Below are positions 7,562 to 16,699 of a DNA stretch of 50,872 nt, piece by piece. How positions within the stretch are numbered: the stretch's first letter is position 1; the number at the start of each line of letters is the position of its first letter. The position numbers and the translations under genes are program-made. The stretch is from RGIG1681 sp045596905 (GTDB lineage: Bacteria; Bacillota; Clostridia; Christensenellales; UBA1242): assembly GCA_045596905.1 (NCBI GenBank), contig JAZODG010000048.1:1-50872 (forward strand), given 5' to 3'. The notes below the pieces were generated by a model that saw only the letters and a list, made by a program, of their open reading frames with translations, was not told where the DNA came from and ran no database searches.

Positions 7562-9241
7562 CTATGACAATCCAACAATTGTTCCGTCTGAATATATATC
7601 GATTCTTTCTGCGTTTGGAACTTTTGAAAGTCCTGGCATAAGCATCATATCGCCAGCAATAACAACAATAAAGCCACTTCCGGTTTTAAGTTCAATATCA
7701 CGAACCGAAACTTTAAAGCCTGTTGGAGCTCCAACCTTTGCTTTGTCGTCTGTGAAACTAAATTGTGTCTTTGCAATAATTATTGGCAATTTGTCATATT
7801 TATATTTATTAATAAACTTAATTTTATCTTTTGCAAGGTCTGACAAAACAATTCCATCGCCACCATAAATTTTCTTTACGATTGCTTCAATTTTGTTTTC
7901 AACCTTATCATTTAAGTCATAAGCAAACTCAAGGTTCGCTTCACCCATATTTTCAAGCACTGCATTTGCAAGGTCAAGTGTTCCATCTGCACCCTTAGCA
8001 AAACATTCGTTAACCACACAGTCAACGCCTTGTTTTGCAAGGTCATCAATAACAAACTTGATTTCTTCTTCAGTGTCTGACAAGAACTTGTTGAGTGTAA
8101 CAACTACATTTGTTTTATAAACATTCTTTAAGTTGTCAATGTGTTTGTATAGGTTCTTCATACCCTTTTCAATGTATGAAACAGCGTTTTCTGTTTCATT
8201 ATCAGGCATTTCACCATGATATTTAAGCCCACGAATCGTTGCAACCAAAACAACAACGTTTGGCTTAACACCAGCGATTCTGCACTTCACATCAAGGAAC
8301 TTTTCAGCACCAAGGTCACTTCCAAATCCTGCTTCTGTGATAACATAGTCAGAAGTTGCAAGACCAAGTCTTGTTGCCATAATAGAGTTGCAACCGTGTG
8401 CAATATTTGCAAAAGGTCCTAGATGCACAAACGCAGGAGTGTGATCAAGTGTTTGAACAAGGTTTGGACACAATATATTTCTAAGAAGCACTGCCATGCT
8501 GCCTTCAGCCTTAAGGTCACGGGCATAGATTGGCTCACCCTTTTTGTTGAGCGCAACCATAATATTTCCAAGTCTTGTTTTAAGGTCATCAAAACTTGTT
8601 GCCAAACAACAAATCGCCATAACTTCACTTGCAGCAGTGATTGTCATGTGGTCTTTTCTCAAAACATTTTGTTTGTTGCCGTCTTTGTCTTTTCCGGTAA
8701 TATAATAGCTAACGTCACGAAGTGATCTGTCGTTAACGTCCAAGCATCTATTAAACAAAATCTTTTCAGCGTCAATATCAAGTTCATTTCCGTTAAAGAT
8801 ATGATTATCAATCATCGCACACAAAAGGTTGTTTGCAGATGTTATAGCATCAAAATCACCCGTAAAATTCAAATTTATGTCTTCCATTGGAAGAACTTGT
8901 GAGTATCCACCACCAGCAGCTCCACCCTTGATTCCAAAAACTGGTCCAAGTGATGGTTCACGAAGTGCCAAACACACTTTTTTGTTTAGTTTTGAAAACG
9001 CATCTGCAAGACCGATTGATACCGTTGTTTTTCCAATACCAAACTTTGTTGGACTCATAGCAGTCACAAGAATAAGTTTTCCTTGTTTTTCAGCCTTTTG
9101 AATATATTTTTCATAGTTTTTAACCTTTGCAACGGTTTCACCATACATCAAAAGGTCGCTTTCAGCAATATTGAGCTTTACTGCAATTTCCCTTACTGAT
9201 AAAAGTTTTGCACTTTGAGCAATTTCGATATCTGTTAACAT
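7562..9241 (-). CDS. fhs: Formate-tetrahydrofolate ligase
   Basis: 559 residues, the usual family length. It makes 10-formyl-tetrahydrofolate from formate, ATP and THF, feeding purine and fMet synthesis or the Wood-Ljungdahl methyl branch. Conserved stretches include LREPSLGPVFGIKGGAAGGG, TGDFDAITSANNLL, HLGPFANIAHGCNS and EAGFGSDLGAEKF. The phosphate-binding loop reads SPTKFGIGKTT instead of the usual PTPAGEGKTT: the GxGKTT core is kept, but P, A and E have become K, F and I. The start ATG at 9241 follows GGGGGA. It sits 12 bases after nrnA and 9 bases before the protease gene, a compact operon. Confidence 0.95.
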   Translation of the reverse strand: MLTDIEIAQSAKLLSVREIAVKLNIAESDLLMYGETVAKVKNYEKYIQKAEKQGKLILVTAMSPTKFGIGKTTVSIGLADAFSKLNKKVCLALREPSLGPVFGIKGGAAGGGYSQVLPMEDINLNFTGDFDAITSANNLLCAMIDNHIFNGNELDIDAEKILFNRCLDVNDRSLRDVSYYITGKDKDGNKQNVLRKDHMTITAASEVMAICCLATSFDDLKTRLGNIMVALNKKGEPIYARDLKAEGSMAVLLRNILCPNLVQTLDHTPAFVHLGPFANIAHGCNSIMATRLGLATSDYVITEAGFGSDLGAEKFLDVKCRIAGVKPNVVVLVATIRGLKYHGEMPDNETENAVSYIEKGMKNLYKHIDNLKNVYKTNVVVTLNKFLSDTEEEIKFVIDDLAKQGVDCVVNECFAKGADGTLDLANAVLENMGEANLEFAYDLNDKVENKIEAIVKKIYGGDGIVLSDLAKDKIKFINKYKYDKLPIIIAKTQFSFTDDKAKVGAPTGFKVSVRDIELKTGSGFIVVIAGDMMLMPGLSKVPNAERIDIYSDGTIVGLS

Positions 9242-9253
9242 TTTTCTTCCCCC

Positions 9254-10195
9254 TTATTGTAAAAATTCTTGAATCTCTTTTTCAACCATATTTATGGCAT
9301 CTTCCATTGTTGCATCAATTGCACAACCTGAAGCGTTTTTGTGGCCACCACCACCAAATTTTGACGCTACAAGCGAACAATCATACTCAAACTTAGAACG
9401 GAATGAACAATGAATGCCGTCTTCACGTTCTTTTAATATACAAGCAAGCTTATATCCACAATTTAAGTATGTGTTTGGTAGGTTTCCAACATTTTCGGTT
9501 TCAGACGCACCAAATCTTTCAAAATCTTCTTTTGTTATTTTCATGATAACATATTTTTGTTCATCATTGATTTTTGCATTCAAAAGAGCGTTTGATGTGA
9601 GTTTGACGTTTGAAACATTTCTCTTATCAAAGAACTCTGAATAAACCCTTCTAATCTCTGCACCATACTCCAAAAGTTCTGAGCAAACCTTGAATGTTTT
9701 GCTATCAGTGTTTGTGTTTCTAAATAGTCCAGTGTCACCACAGATTCCAAAATAAAGTGACGTTGCGATATCTGTTGTAATCTTTGCCTTCATCTTTTTT
9801 ATAATCTCATAAACAAGCACTGCGCAAGCACTATAAGTTCTCACTACCGATTTTTTTGCAAAATCTACACCGTTGCCATGATGGTCAATCTTTAAGGTAT
9901 TTCCAAAATTAACAAAGTCTTCTTCATATTTTCCAAACATTGTATTTGTTGGAACATCAACAGAAATATACAAATCAAAACCTGAAAGTTTGTCGGTATT
10001 ATATCTGTCATAATATTTCAAAAATGCGTAATTTGAACCATTTTCAACATCACAAAATAAACTGACCTGTTTTTTTTGAGATAACAACACTTGATAAAGC
10101 GCAAGTGTTGAACCAATGGTATCTGGGTCAGGATTTGAGTGTGAAAACAACGCTATTTTCTTTGCTTTTTTAATAATTTTTAAAATGTCACGCAT
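9254..10195 (-). CDS. nrnA: DHH-family phosphoesterase, NrnA-like
   Basis: 313 residues. DHH/DHHA1 protein of the bifunctional oligoribonuclease and 3'-phosphoadenosine-5'-phosphate phosphatase type, which degrades nanoRNA of 2-5 nucleotides. Metal-binding motifs: SHSNPDPDTIGS (19-30, where many members have PDGDA), SVDVP, the DHH signature in KIDHHGN, and the DHHA1 substrate motif GGGGHKNASG near the C-terminus. The start at 10195 follows GGAG with 10 bases' spacing. It is the first gene of the operon nrnA-fhs-protease. Confidence 0.88.
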   Translation of the reverse strand: MRDILKIIKKAKKIALFSHSNPDPDTIGSTLALYQVLLSQKKQVSLFCDVENGSNYAFLKYYDRYNTDKLSGFDLYISVDVPTNTMFGKYEEDFVNFGNTLKIDHHGNGVDFAKKSVVRTYSACAVLVYEIIKKMKAKITTDIATSLYFGICGDTGLFRNTNTDSKTFKVCSELLEYGAEIRRVYSEFFDKRNVSNVKLTSNALLNAKINDEQKYVIMKITKEDFERFGASETENVGNLPNTYLNCGYKLACILKEREDGIHCSFRSKFEYDCSLVASKFGGGGHKNASGCAIDATMEDAINMVEKEIQEFLQ

Positions 10196-10216
10196 GTATA
10201 CAATTCTCCAAGGTCT

Positions 10217-10246
10217 ATATTATCACAAGCAAAGCTTTAATGTAAA
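10217..10246 (-). promoter_or_regulatory. Promoter of the nrnA operon
   Basis: Minus strand TTTACA (10246-10241), 18-base spacer, TAATAT (10222-10217), about 20 bases before the nrnA start. Confidence 0.5.
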
Positions 10247-10280
10247 CAATTATTAAAATCTCTTTAAATTTTTGTATAAT

Positions 10281-10310
10281 ATAAAAAACATTTGAGACAA
10301 TCTCAAATGT
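10281..10310 (-). terminator. Terminator after rubrerythrin
   Basis: Perfect 10-base stem ACATTTGAGA / TCTCAAATGT with a 3-base loop, followed on the minus strand by TTTTTTAT. Confidence 0.9.
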
Positions 10311-10316
10311 TTTGTT

Positions 10317-10922
10317 TTAAGCTTCTTTGAGTGCATTTTCAAAAGCTTCAGTAAAATCAAGAGTGATATAACCTTGATTGAGCGAACATAATGGACACTC
10401 CTGCCAGCCTTCAGCCTTTTCATCTAAGTGTCCACAGTTTGAACATTTCAATATTCTTTTAGATTTTCCTTTATATAGCGAATTTTTCTTATAGCCATTA
10501 CATATAATTTCAAGGATATTTGCATGTGTCTTTTCAACCTTTGCAACCAGCTCAAAACTTTCAGCAATGTCTTTGAAGCCTTCTTCCCTTGCCACCCTTG
10601 CAAACTCTGGATAAAGCGTATCATACTCTTCTTGTTCAATCTTCATTTCTGCACATAAACTATTTTCTAAGTTCGTTTCAACATAAGGATAATCGGCACT
10701 AATATCAACAACACATTCACCCGATTTTTCCACAATATAATCATAAAAAAGCTTAGCATGTGCCATTTCGTTTTTAGCAATCATCTTCATTGTGTCTTTA
10801 ACATAAACAAGCTGTTCCAATTGCGCTTGTGTTGCCATAAACTGATATCTTGCACCAGCTTGACACTCAGCTGCAAAGCTCTTTGCTAAATTTTCTCTTG
10901 TTTGACTTTCATTAAAATTCAT
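10317..10922 (-). CDS. rbr: Rubrerythrin
   Basis: 201 residues. N-terminal ferritin-like diiron domain with KSFAAECQAGARYQF (E19), KNEMAHAKLFYDYI (ExxH), AREEGF and KVEKTHANIL (ExxH). A C-terminal rubredoxin-like iron site follows, LKCSNCGHL ... ECPLC. Rubrerythrin reduces hydrogen peroxide in the cytoplasm of anaerobes. The frame extends upstream to 11021, inside the dipeptidase gene, but ATG 10922 is preceded by GGAGGGG, and the protein aligned from there has normal family length. It follows the M19 dipeptidase by 61 bases on the same strand and is followed by a strong terminator. Confidence 0.93.
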   Translation of the reverse strand: MNFNESQTRENLAKSFAAECQAGARYQFMATQAQLEQLVYVKDTMKMIAKNEMAHAKLFYDYIVEKSGECVVDISADYPYVETNLENSLCAEMKIEQEEYDTLYPEFARVAREEGFKDIAESFELVAKVEKTHANILEIICNGYKKNSLYKGKSKRILKCSNCGHLDEKAEGWQECPLCSLNQGYITLDFTEAFENALKEA

Positions 10923-10983
10923 AACCCCTCCACTTGTATTGATTATTGCCAAACAAAACTTGTTTATACATAAAAAAGTGGGC

Positions 10984-11808
10984 TTAACCCACTTCTTTAA
11001 AAAATCTGTCTGCATTTTCAAAAAATATCTTTTTTATGCTCTTTTCTGTGTATCCAATTTTCAATAACTTTTCAGATAATCGCTTTGTTAGTGTTTTATA
11101 ATCTTTTAACCCTTTTGGCAAAAACTTTGTTCCAAAAAAATCTGTTCCAATAGCAAGATTATCTATGCCAAACTTACAAGCAAAATAATCAATGTGACTT
11201 ACTATGTCATCAACATAGCATTTGTTTGTGCCGTTTAAAAACTGACTAACCAAACACAAACCGACAAGCCCACCAGACTCAATTATAATTTTTATTTGAT
11301 AGTCTTTTAGGTTCCTTGGGTTATTGCAAAGACCATAAAACGCAGTATGTGAACAAAACATAGGCTTATTTGATATTTTTGCAACGTCGTTAAAACTGTC
11401 TTCATTAAGATGAGCGACGTCTATTTTAATTGAGTTGTTTTCAAGTTTTGATATAACACTCTTTCCAAAATTTGTAAGTCTCCCCGTTTCATGCGCACCA
11501 CCGGCAATTGCGTTGCAAGTATTCCAAGTGAGCCCTGCATAAACAGGTCTTAAATCAATCAGTTTATCAAGATTTTCTTTTCTCAAAAAATGCAAGTCTT
11601 CAACGCCCAGCAGCAGCTTTTCTTTTTGATTAATAAAAGAGCTTGCTTTTTTTAACATGGAAAACGTTTCATCTTCGTTGAGCTCAGACGTCCAAATTGC
11701 AGAAATAATACTGCCTGCGTGGTCTTGTTTATTAACATAGCCAGACTTTTTATTATCATTTACAATCTTCAAAAAATAATCATTATGCAAATCAAAAATT
11801 TTGTACAT
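10984..11808 (-). CDS. Membrane-dipeptidase-like metallopeptidase (M19)
   Basis: 274 residues, a short member of the renal/membrane dipeptidase family; many are 300 or more. Zinc ligands appear as DLHND (H8, D10), GVEDL (E70) and further histidines in DVAHLNE and FCSHTAFYGLCNNPRN (H154, with the family's R-N). The aspartate late in the barrel lies in AIGTDFFGT. Family activity is hydrolysis of dipeptides, often with broad stereospecificity. There is no signal peptide, so it is probably cytoplasmic. No Shine-Dalgarno precedes ATG 11808; instead the sequence upstream is TATATT-ATAAT-ATG, compatible with a leaderless start but without a good -35 box. It is followed by rubrerythrin on the same strand. 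Confidence 0.82.
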   Translation of the reverse strand: MYKIFDLHNDYFLKIVNDNKKSGYVNKQDHAGSIISAIWTSELNEDETFSMLKKASSFINQKEKLLLGVEDLHFLRKENLDKLIDLRPVYAGLTWNTCNAIAGGAHETGRLTNFGKSVISKLENNSIKIDVAHLNEDSFNDVAKISNKPMFCSHTAFYGLCNNPRNLKDYQIKIIIESGGLVGLCLVSQFLNGTNKCYVDDIVSHIDYFACKFGIDNLAIGTDFFGTKFLPKGLKDYKTLTKRLSEKLLKIGYTEKSIKKIFFENADRFFKEVG

Positions 11809-11863
11809 ATTATAATATATTAACTATTTTTACAAAATTATACAAAAACTTGAAAATTTAGCA

Positions 11864-11893
11864 AAATAAAAACCAAGGCGAACCTTGGTTTTT
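11864..11893 (-). terminator. Terminator after rny
   Basis: Stem AAAAACCAAGG / CCTTGGTTTTT with a 4-base loop, five bases past the rny stop; T-rich tail on the minus strand. Confidence 0.85.
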
Positions 11894-11897
11894 TTGA

Positions 11898-13451
11898 TTA
11901 TGACGCAATGTCAGATGCTCTAACTTCACGGATAATATTAACTTTAATTTGTCCTGGATATTCAAGTTCAGATTCAATCTTTCTTGCAATTTCTTTTGCC
12001 AAGATAACCATTGAAGCATCATCAACTTCTTCTGGCTTAACAGCAATACGGATTTCTCTTCCGGCTTGAATTGCAAATGACGAATCAACACCTTTAAAGC
12101 TGTTTGCAATAGCTTCAAGCTTTTCAAGTCTCTTTACATACGCATCAAGAGATTCTCTTCTTGCACCTGGTCTTGATGATGAAATAGCGTCAGCAACTTG
12201 AACCAAAATAGCTTCAATAGACTTAAATTCAACACCACCATGGTGAGCTTCAATACAGTGAATAACTTCTGGGCTTTCTTTGAACTTTTTAGCAACATCA
12301 ACACCAATTGAGATGTGAGTTCCTTCCATTTCAAAGTCAAGAGCCTTGCCAATATCATGCAAGAGGCCTGCTCTTTTTGCTAAGGCAACGTTTGCACCAA
12401 GTTCTCCAGCCAAAAGACCTGCGATATAAGATGTTTCCAAGCTATGTTTCATAACGTTTTGACCATAACTTGTTCTATATTTAAGTCTTCCCAAAATCTT
12501 GATAAGTTCTGGATGGAGATTGAATACACCAGCTTCAAAACTAGCATTTTCACCAGCATCTTTGATAGTGTTTTCAATATCTTTCTTAACTTTTTCAACG
12601 ATATCTTCAACACGTGCTGGGTGGATTCTTCCGTCAGTGATAAGTTTTTCAAGAGTGAGTCTTGCAACTTCTCTTCTGATTGGGTCGAATGATGAAAGGA
12701 TAACTGCATCAGGAGTGTCGTCAACAATAAGGTCAACGCCTGTTGCATTTTCGATTGCACGAATGTTTCTTCCTTCACGACCAATGATTCTACCTTTGAT
12801 TTCATCGGATGGAAGTGTAACGGTTGTTACGGTAACATCAGCAGTTTGGTCGGTTGCACATTTTTGAATGGCAAGTGTGATAATATCACGTGCTTTCTTT
12901 TCACCTTCTTCACGTGCTGTGTTTTCAATTTCACGAACGATGTTTCCAGCATCTTTTCTAGCGTCGTCGATGATTCCATCAACAACTTGTTTTTTAGCTT
13001 CTTCACGAGTGAGTCCAGCAACTTTTTCAAGTTCTTTTTGGATTCCTTCTTTTTCTTTCAAGATGTCTTGTTTAACATCTTCAAGTTCTTGTTTTTTAGT
13101 TTCAAGCTCTTGTTTTGCATCATCGATAGATTGCATTTTCTTGTCAAGCAAGTCATTTTTTCTATCGATATTTTCTTCTTTTTCCAAAATACGAGCTTCC
13201 ATCTTTTGGATTTCATTTCTTCTTTCTCTGCATTCATTTTCAGAGTCTGATTTGATTTTTAGCGCTTCTTCCTTGGCCTCTAAAACAGCTTCTTTTTTAA
13301 TTGTAGATGCTTTTTCTTCAGCATCTTTAATAGCTTTTTCGGCAATATGTTTGGCATTACCCAATTTTTTCTCAAGCACCTTTCCTGTAATAAAGTAAGA
13401 TGCAACGCCACCTACAGCCAAGGAAACAACTGCTACAATAGCATAAATCAT
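11898..13451 (-). CDS. rny: Ribonuclease Y
   Basis: 517 residues, standard length. An N-terminal membrane helix (about 2-22) anchors it to the membrane. A long charged coiled coil follows (about 25-200), then the KH RNA-binding domain with KGRIIGREGRNIRAIE (219-234) and the HD metal-dependent phosphohydrolase domain with H336, LLHDIGKALD (H365, D366) and AHHGG. It is the main initiating endoribonuclease of mRNA decay in Firmicutes. The start ATG at 13451 follows AGGGGGA. It has its own promoter and terminator and lies downstream of recA, as in Bacillus subtilis. Confidence 0.97.
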   Translation of the reverse strand: MIYAIVAVVSLAVGGVASYFITGKVLEKKLGNAKHIAEKAIKDAEEKASTIKKEAVLEAKEEALKIKSDSENECRERRNEIQKMEARILEKEENIDRKNDLLDKKMQSIDDAKQELETKKQELEDVKQDILKEKEGIQKELEKVAGLTREEAKKQVVDGIIDDARKDAGNIVREIENTAREEGEKKARDIITLAIQKCATDQTADVTVTTVTLPSDEIKGRIIGREGRNIRAIENATGVDLIVDDTPDAVILSSFDPIRREVARLTLEKLITDGRIHPARVEDIVEKVKKDIENTIKDAGENASFEAGVFNLHPELIKILGRLKYRTSYGQNVMKHSLETSYIAGLLAGELGANVALAKRAGLLHDIGKALDFEMEGTHISIGVDVAKKFKESPEVIHCIEAHHGGVEFKSIEAILVQVADAISSSRPGARRESLDAYVKRLEKLEAIANSFKGVDSSFAIQAGREIRIAVKPEEVDDASMVILAKEIARKIESELEYPGQIKVNIIREVRASDIAS

Positions 13452-13522
13452 TATTGTTCCCCCTAATTATATATGTATAAACAAAAATAATATTTAGATT
13501 ATTTCCAATTTACCACATATTA

Positions 13523-13551
13523 ATATTATCATAGCGAAAATATTAAGTCAA
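13523..13551 (-). promoter_or_regulatory. Promoter of rny
   Basis: Minus strand TTGACT (13551-13546), 17-base spacer, TAATAT (13528-13523), giving an untranslated leader of about 65 bases. Confidence 0.6.
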
Positions 13552-13584
13552 TTAAAATAATAAAAGCCAAGCATTATTTGGACA

Positions 13585-13615
13585 TAAAAAAACTCAAGAT
13601 TTTGTCGTCTTGAGT
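13585..13615 (-). terminator. Terminator after recA
   Basis: Stem ACTCAAGA / TCTTGAGT followed on the minus strand by TTTTTTAT, 16 bases past the recA stop. Confidence 0.85.
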
Positions 13616-13631
13616 CTTTTTTATTTAAAGA

Positions 13632-14645
13632 TTATTCAGCAGCCTCTTCAACTGGATTTGGAAGCAAAAGTGCTTTGAGTTTTGCAGAGATTTCTTCACA
13701 AAGTTCAACGTTTTCAACCAAGAGTTTTCTAACGTTTTCTTTGCCTTGACCAATCTTTTCTCCGTTATAGCTAAACCATGCACCACTCTTTTGAATAATG
13801 TCGTGTTCAACAGCCAAATCTAAAATGCATGATTCATTTGAAATACCCATTCCAAAAATCATATCAAATTCAGCAACCTTAAATGGTGGAGCGCATTTGT
13901 TTTTAACAACCTTAACTTTTGTTCTTGCACCAACAGCCGTGTCACCGTCTTTAATGATTTCGCCTTTTCTAACATCAAGACGAACACTTGTGTAGAACTT
14001 AAGAGCCACGCCCCCTGCAGTTGTTTCAGGGTTGCCAAACATAACACCAATCTTTTGTCTGATTTGGTTAATGAAGATAACACAAGTTTTTGTTTTGTTT
14101 GTGATTGCAGTGAGCTTACGAAGTGCTTGTGACATAAGTCTTGCTTGAAGACCCATGTGACTTTCACTCATCTCACCATCAATTTCAGCTTTTGGTGTAA
14201 GAGCAGCAACAGAGTCAACAACAACAACGTCAAGCGAACCAGATCTTACAAGGTTTTCCAAAATTTCAAGAGCTTGTTCACCATCATCTGGTTGTGAAAC
14301 ATATAAGTTTTTAATATCAACGCCAAGTCTTGCTGCATATGTTGGATCCAAAGCATGTTCAGCATCAATAAATGCTGCAGTTCCACCCATTTTTTGAGCT
14401 TGCGCAATAATATGCAATGAAACTGTTGTTTTACCTGAACTTTCAGGTCCATAGATTTCAACAATTCTGCCTCTTGGAACACCACCAACGCCAAGTGCAA
14501 AGTCAAGCGACATACAACCAGTTGGAATAACTTCAATGTTTTGTGCTTGATAGTCGCCAAGACGCATAATAGCGCCCTTTCCGAAAGATTTTTCTATTTG
14601 AGCAATCGCTTGTTCAAGATTTTTTTCTTTATCATTAATAGCCAT
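13632..14645 (-). CDS. recA: Recombinase RecA
   Basis: 337 residues. Walker A GPESSGKTT (66-74), the MAW signature region ALKFYTSVRLDVRKGE and FINQIRQKIGVMFGNPETT are all conserved. It promotes homologous pairing and strand exchange and triggers LexA self-cleavage. It is the last gene of the run M16-ftsK-pseudo-ftsK-rimO-pgsA-recA, 11 bases after pgsA, with GGAGATAATT before the ATG. The cinA gene found between pgsA and recA in many Firmicutes is absent. Confidence 0.98.
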   Translation of the reverse strand: MAINDKEKNLEQAIAQIEKSFGKGAIMRLGDYQAQNIEVIPTGCMSLDFALGVGGVPRGRIVEIYGPESSGKTTVSLHIIAQAQKMGGTAAFIDAEHALDPTYAARLGVDIKNLYVSQPDDGEQALEILENLVRSGSLDVVVVDSVAALTPKAEIDGEMSESHMGLQARLMSQALRKLTAITNKTKTCVIFINQIRQKIGVMFGNPETTAGGVALKFYTSVRLDVRKGEIIKDGDTAVGARTKVKVVKNKCAPPFKVAEFDMIFGMGISNESCILDLAVEHDIIQKSGAWFSYNGEKIGQGKENVRKLLVENVELCEEISAKLKALLLPNPVEEAAE

Positions 14646-14656
14646 AATTATCTCCT

Positions 14657-15289
14657 TTATTCGTCGTCTTCTTCAACAGGTGATTCTTCAACAACCTTTT
14701 CTTCTTCAGTTAATTTTTTAATAGCCTTTGATGTATAGTTAACGCAAGAAATAACTGTTAAGCCAACACCAACAATCATAAGTGCAAGACCTGCATATCT
14801 AACATATTCAACAGCTTCACAAGTGCAAACTCTTGAAAGACCAACATAAAGCATCAAAATCATTGATGCAAAGTCAAGGAAAAATGACTTGATTTTGCCG
14901 TAGATATCAGCAGCAATAACGAAATTTTTGTTTGCAGCAACCATTCTGATGCCACCAATCAAAATATCTCTCAAAACAACAATCAAAAGCATTGTGATAG
15001 CAAGCCATTTCCAAGCAATGCCTTCAAATAAAACCAAGATCATTGCAGTTGTTGTGATAAACTTATCTGCGATTTGGTCCATAAACTTTCCAAAGTCTGT
15101 GATAAGATTATATTTTCTAGCAATCTTTCCATCTAAAAGATCTGTAAAACATGCCAAAACATAGATGCCAAGTGCAACAAAAACACCAATAGCATTTGGG
15201 ATTGGCAATAAGAATAATAGCACCATTATTGGTGTGCAAAAAATTCTTACCATTGTAAGTGCATTAGGAACATTCATTTTAAATTTCAT
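14657..15289 (-). CDS. pgsA: CDP-diacylglycerol-glycerol-3-phosphate 3-phosphatidyltransferase
   Basis: About 210 residues. It makes phosphatidylglycerolphosphate, the committed step to phosphatidylglycerol and cardiolipin. The CDP-alcohol phosphotransferase motif DLLDGKIARKYN...DFGKFMDQIADK supplies the D-G-x2-A-R-x8-G-x3-D-x3-D pattern, and there are several membrane helices. The C-terminus is acidic (EEKVVEESPVEEDDE), which is unusual for the family. The longest frame starts at 15313; ATG 15289 is preferred because AAGGAG lies nine bases upstream. With this start the gene overlaps the end of rimO by 11 bases, suggesting coupled translation. Confidence 0.93.
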   Translation of the reverse strand: MKFKMNVPNALTMVRIFCTPIMVLLFLLPIPNAIGVFVALGIYVLACFTDLLDGKIARKYNLITDFGKFMDQIADKFITTTAMILVLFEGIAWKWLAITMLLIVVLRDILIGGIRMVAANKNFVIAADIYGKIKSFFLDFASMILMLYVGLSRVCTCEAVEYVRYAGLALMIVGVGLTVISCVNYTSKAIKKLTEEEKVVEESPVEEDDE

Positions 15290-16697
15290 CTTCAACCTCT
15301 CCTTGTAAATCATAACCTTTAACTTTAGTTATTTTTACCTTGTAAAATTTTCCAATATCAATTGGTTTTTTAGACTTAAAGAACACAAGAGTGTCAGCTT
15401 CTGGTGTTTGATATTCGCATCTACCAAAGAATAGCTGTTTGTCATAGTCAATACCTTCATAACAAACTTCTAAGGTCTTTCCAACAAAACTCTTATTCAC
15501 TTCTGCTGCAACCTTCTTTTGAATCTTAATGAGTTTGAGAAGACGTCTTGTTTTTATGTCTTCATCAATTTGATTTGGCATTGCAGCTGCTGGAGTGTCT
15601 TGTTCTTTTGAATATGCAAAGAATCCAACATGCATAAGCTTAAATTTTTCAACAAACTCACAAAGTTCGTTAAAGTCTTTATCTGTTTCACCTGGGAATC
15701 CAGTCATGAAAGTTGTTCTAACAGCAATAAACTTGTCTGCCTTTTTAATTTTTGTGATTAGTGTTTCAATGTCTTTATGTGAAGTTTTTCTATTCATTCT
15801 CTTCAAAACATTATCTGAAATGTGTTGAAGTGGAATGTCAATATATTTGCACACTTTTGGATTATTGATAATTTCATCTAAAAGCTCATCTGATAACTTT
15901 TCAGGATAGCAATATAAAAGTCGAATCCACTTTAAGTGTTCAATAGTTGAAAGCTTTCTTATAAGTTTTACAAGTTCAGGCTTTCCTGTTTTGTCTTCGC
16001 CATATCTTGAAATATCTTGTGCAACCAAAATAAGTTCAGATGCACCATGCTCAACTAGGTTAACAGCTTCTTCATACAAGTTGTCAATTTCCATAGACCT
16101 AAATCTGCCACGGATATATGGTATTGTACAGAATGTGCAATAGTTGTCACAACCATCGGCAATTTTGAGATATGCATAATGCATTGGAGTTGTAACAATT
16201 CTATCTTGAATATAAGGCAACACATTTGTGCTTCCCACTTTAACAATCTTCTTTTCTTTTTCGAAAGATGTTTTAATAATGTTCACAATATTTGGATATT
16301 GGTCAATACCCAAAACAATATCAACTTCAGGAAACTCATTTCTCATGTCACCTGACCACTTTTGTGGCAAACAACCAGTAACAATAAGTCTTTTGCATCT
16401 TGAGTTTGGATCAGCTCTATAACTTACCATTTCGTTGATTGTGTCCATTGACTCTGACCTTGCAGCTTCAATAAAGCCACATGTGTTAATGATAATGATA
16501 TCAGCGTTTGATGCGTCTGAAGTAAACTTAAACCCAGCTTTTGACAAATAAGATAGCATAATCTCTGAGTCAACACGGTTTTTGTCACAACCAAGCGAAA
16601 TGACACCAACGTTCATTATCTTTCCAAATCTATTGTTCTTTTTATTAACGGACAATGGAGTATCTTGAACAATTTCATCAATTTGTATATCACTCAT
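15279..16697 (-). CDS. rimO: Ribosomal protein S12 methylthiotransferase RimO
   Basis: 472 residues. The N-terminal MTTase domain has three cluster cysteines, C37 (VISLGCDKN), C73 (NTCGFIEAA) and C109 (VTGCLPQ). The radical-SAM centre is C183-x3-C187-x2-C190 in DGCDNYCTFCTIPYIRGRF. A C-terminal TRAM-like domain follows. It adds a methylthio group to an aspartate of S12. GCDKNRVDSE and IPYIRGRFRS are RimO rather than MiaB features. ATG 16697 is preceded by GGAGGA, so the 27-residue extension before MNVGVISLG is likely real. It starts three bases after the FtsK-like gene ends. Confidence 0.95.
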   Translation of the reverse strand: MSDIQIDEIVQDTPLSVNKKNNRFGKIMNVGVISLGCDKNRVDSEIMLSYLSKAGFKFTSDASNADIIIINTCGFIEAARSESMDTINEMVSYRADPNSRCKRLIVTGCLPQKWSGDMRNEFPEVDIVLGIDQYPNIVNIIKTSFEKEKKIVKVGSTNVLPYIQDRIVTTPMHYAYLKIADGCDNYCTFCTIPYIRGRFRSMEIDNLYEEAVNLVEHGASELILVAQDISRYGEDKTGKPELVKLIRKLSTIEHLKWIRLLYCYPEKLSDELLDEIINNPKVCKYIDIPLQHISDNVLKRMNRKTSHKDIETLITKIKKADKFIAVRTTFMTGFPGETDKDFNELCEFVEKFKLMHVGFFAYSKEQDTPAAAMPNQIDEDIKTRRLLKLIKIQKKVAAEVNKSFVGKTLEVCYEGIDYDKQLFFGRCEYQTPEADTLVFFKSKKPIDIGKFYKVKITKVKGYDLQGEVEDEI

Positions 16698-16699
16698 GA

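Noticed and set aside
7553..9253. Tetrahydrofolate riboswitch in front of fhs
   Set aside because: Only 12 bases separate fhs from nrnA; there is no room for a leader.
12868..13398. Long plus-strand frame (176 codons) opposite rny, plus many other frames of 60-130 codons opposite or out of phase with real genes
   Set aside because: They mirror the repetitive codon use of the genes on the other strand (serine/phenylalanine-rich or leucine/lysine-rich), lack ribosome sites and resemble no protein.
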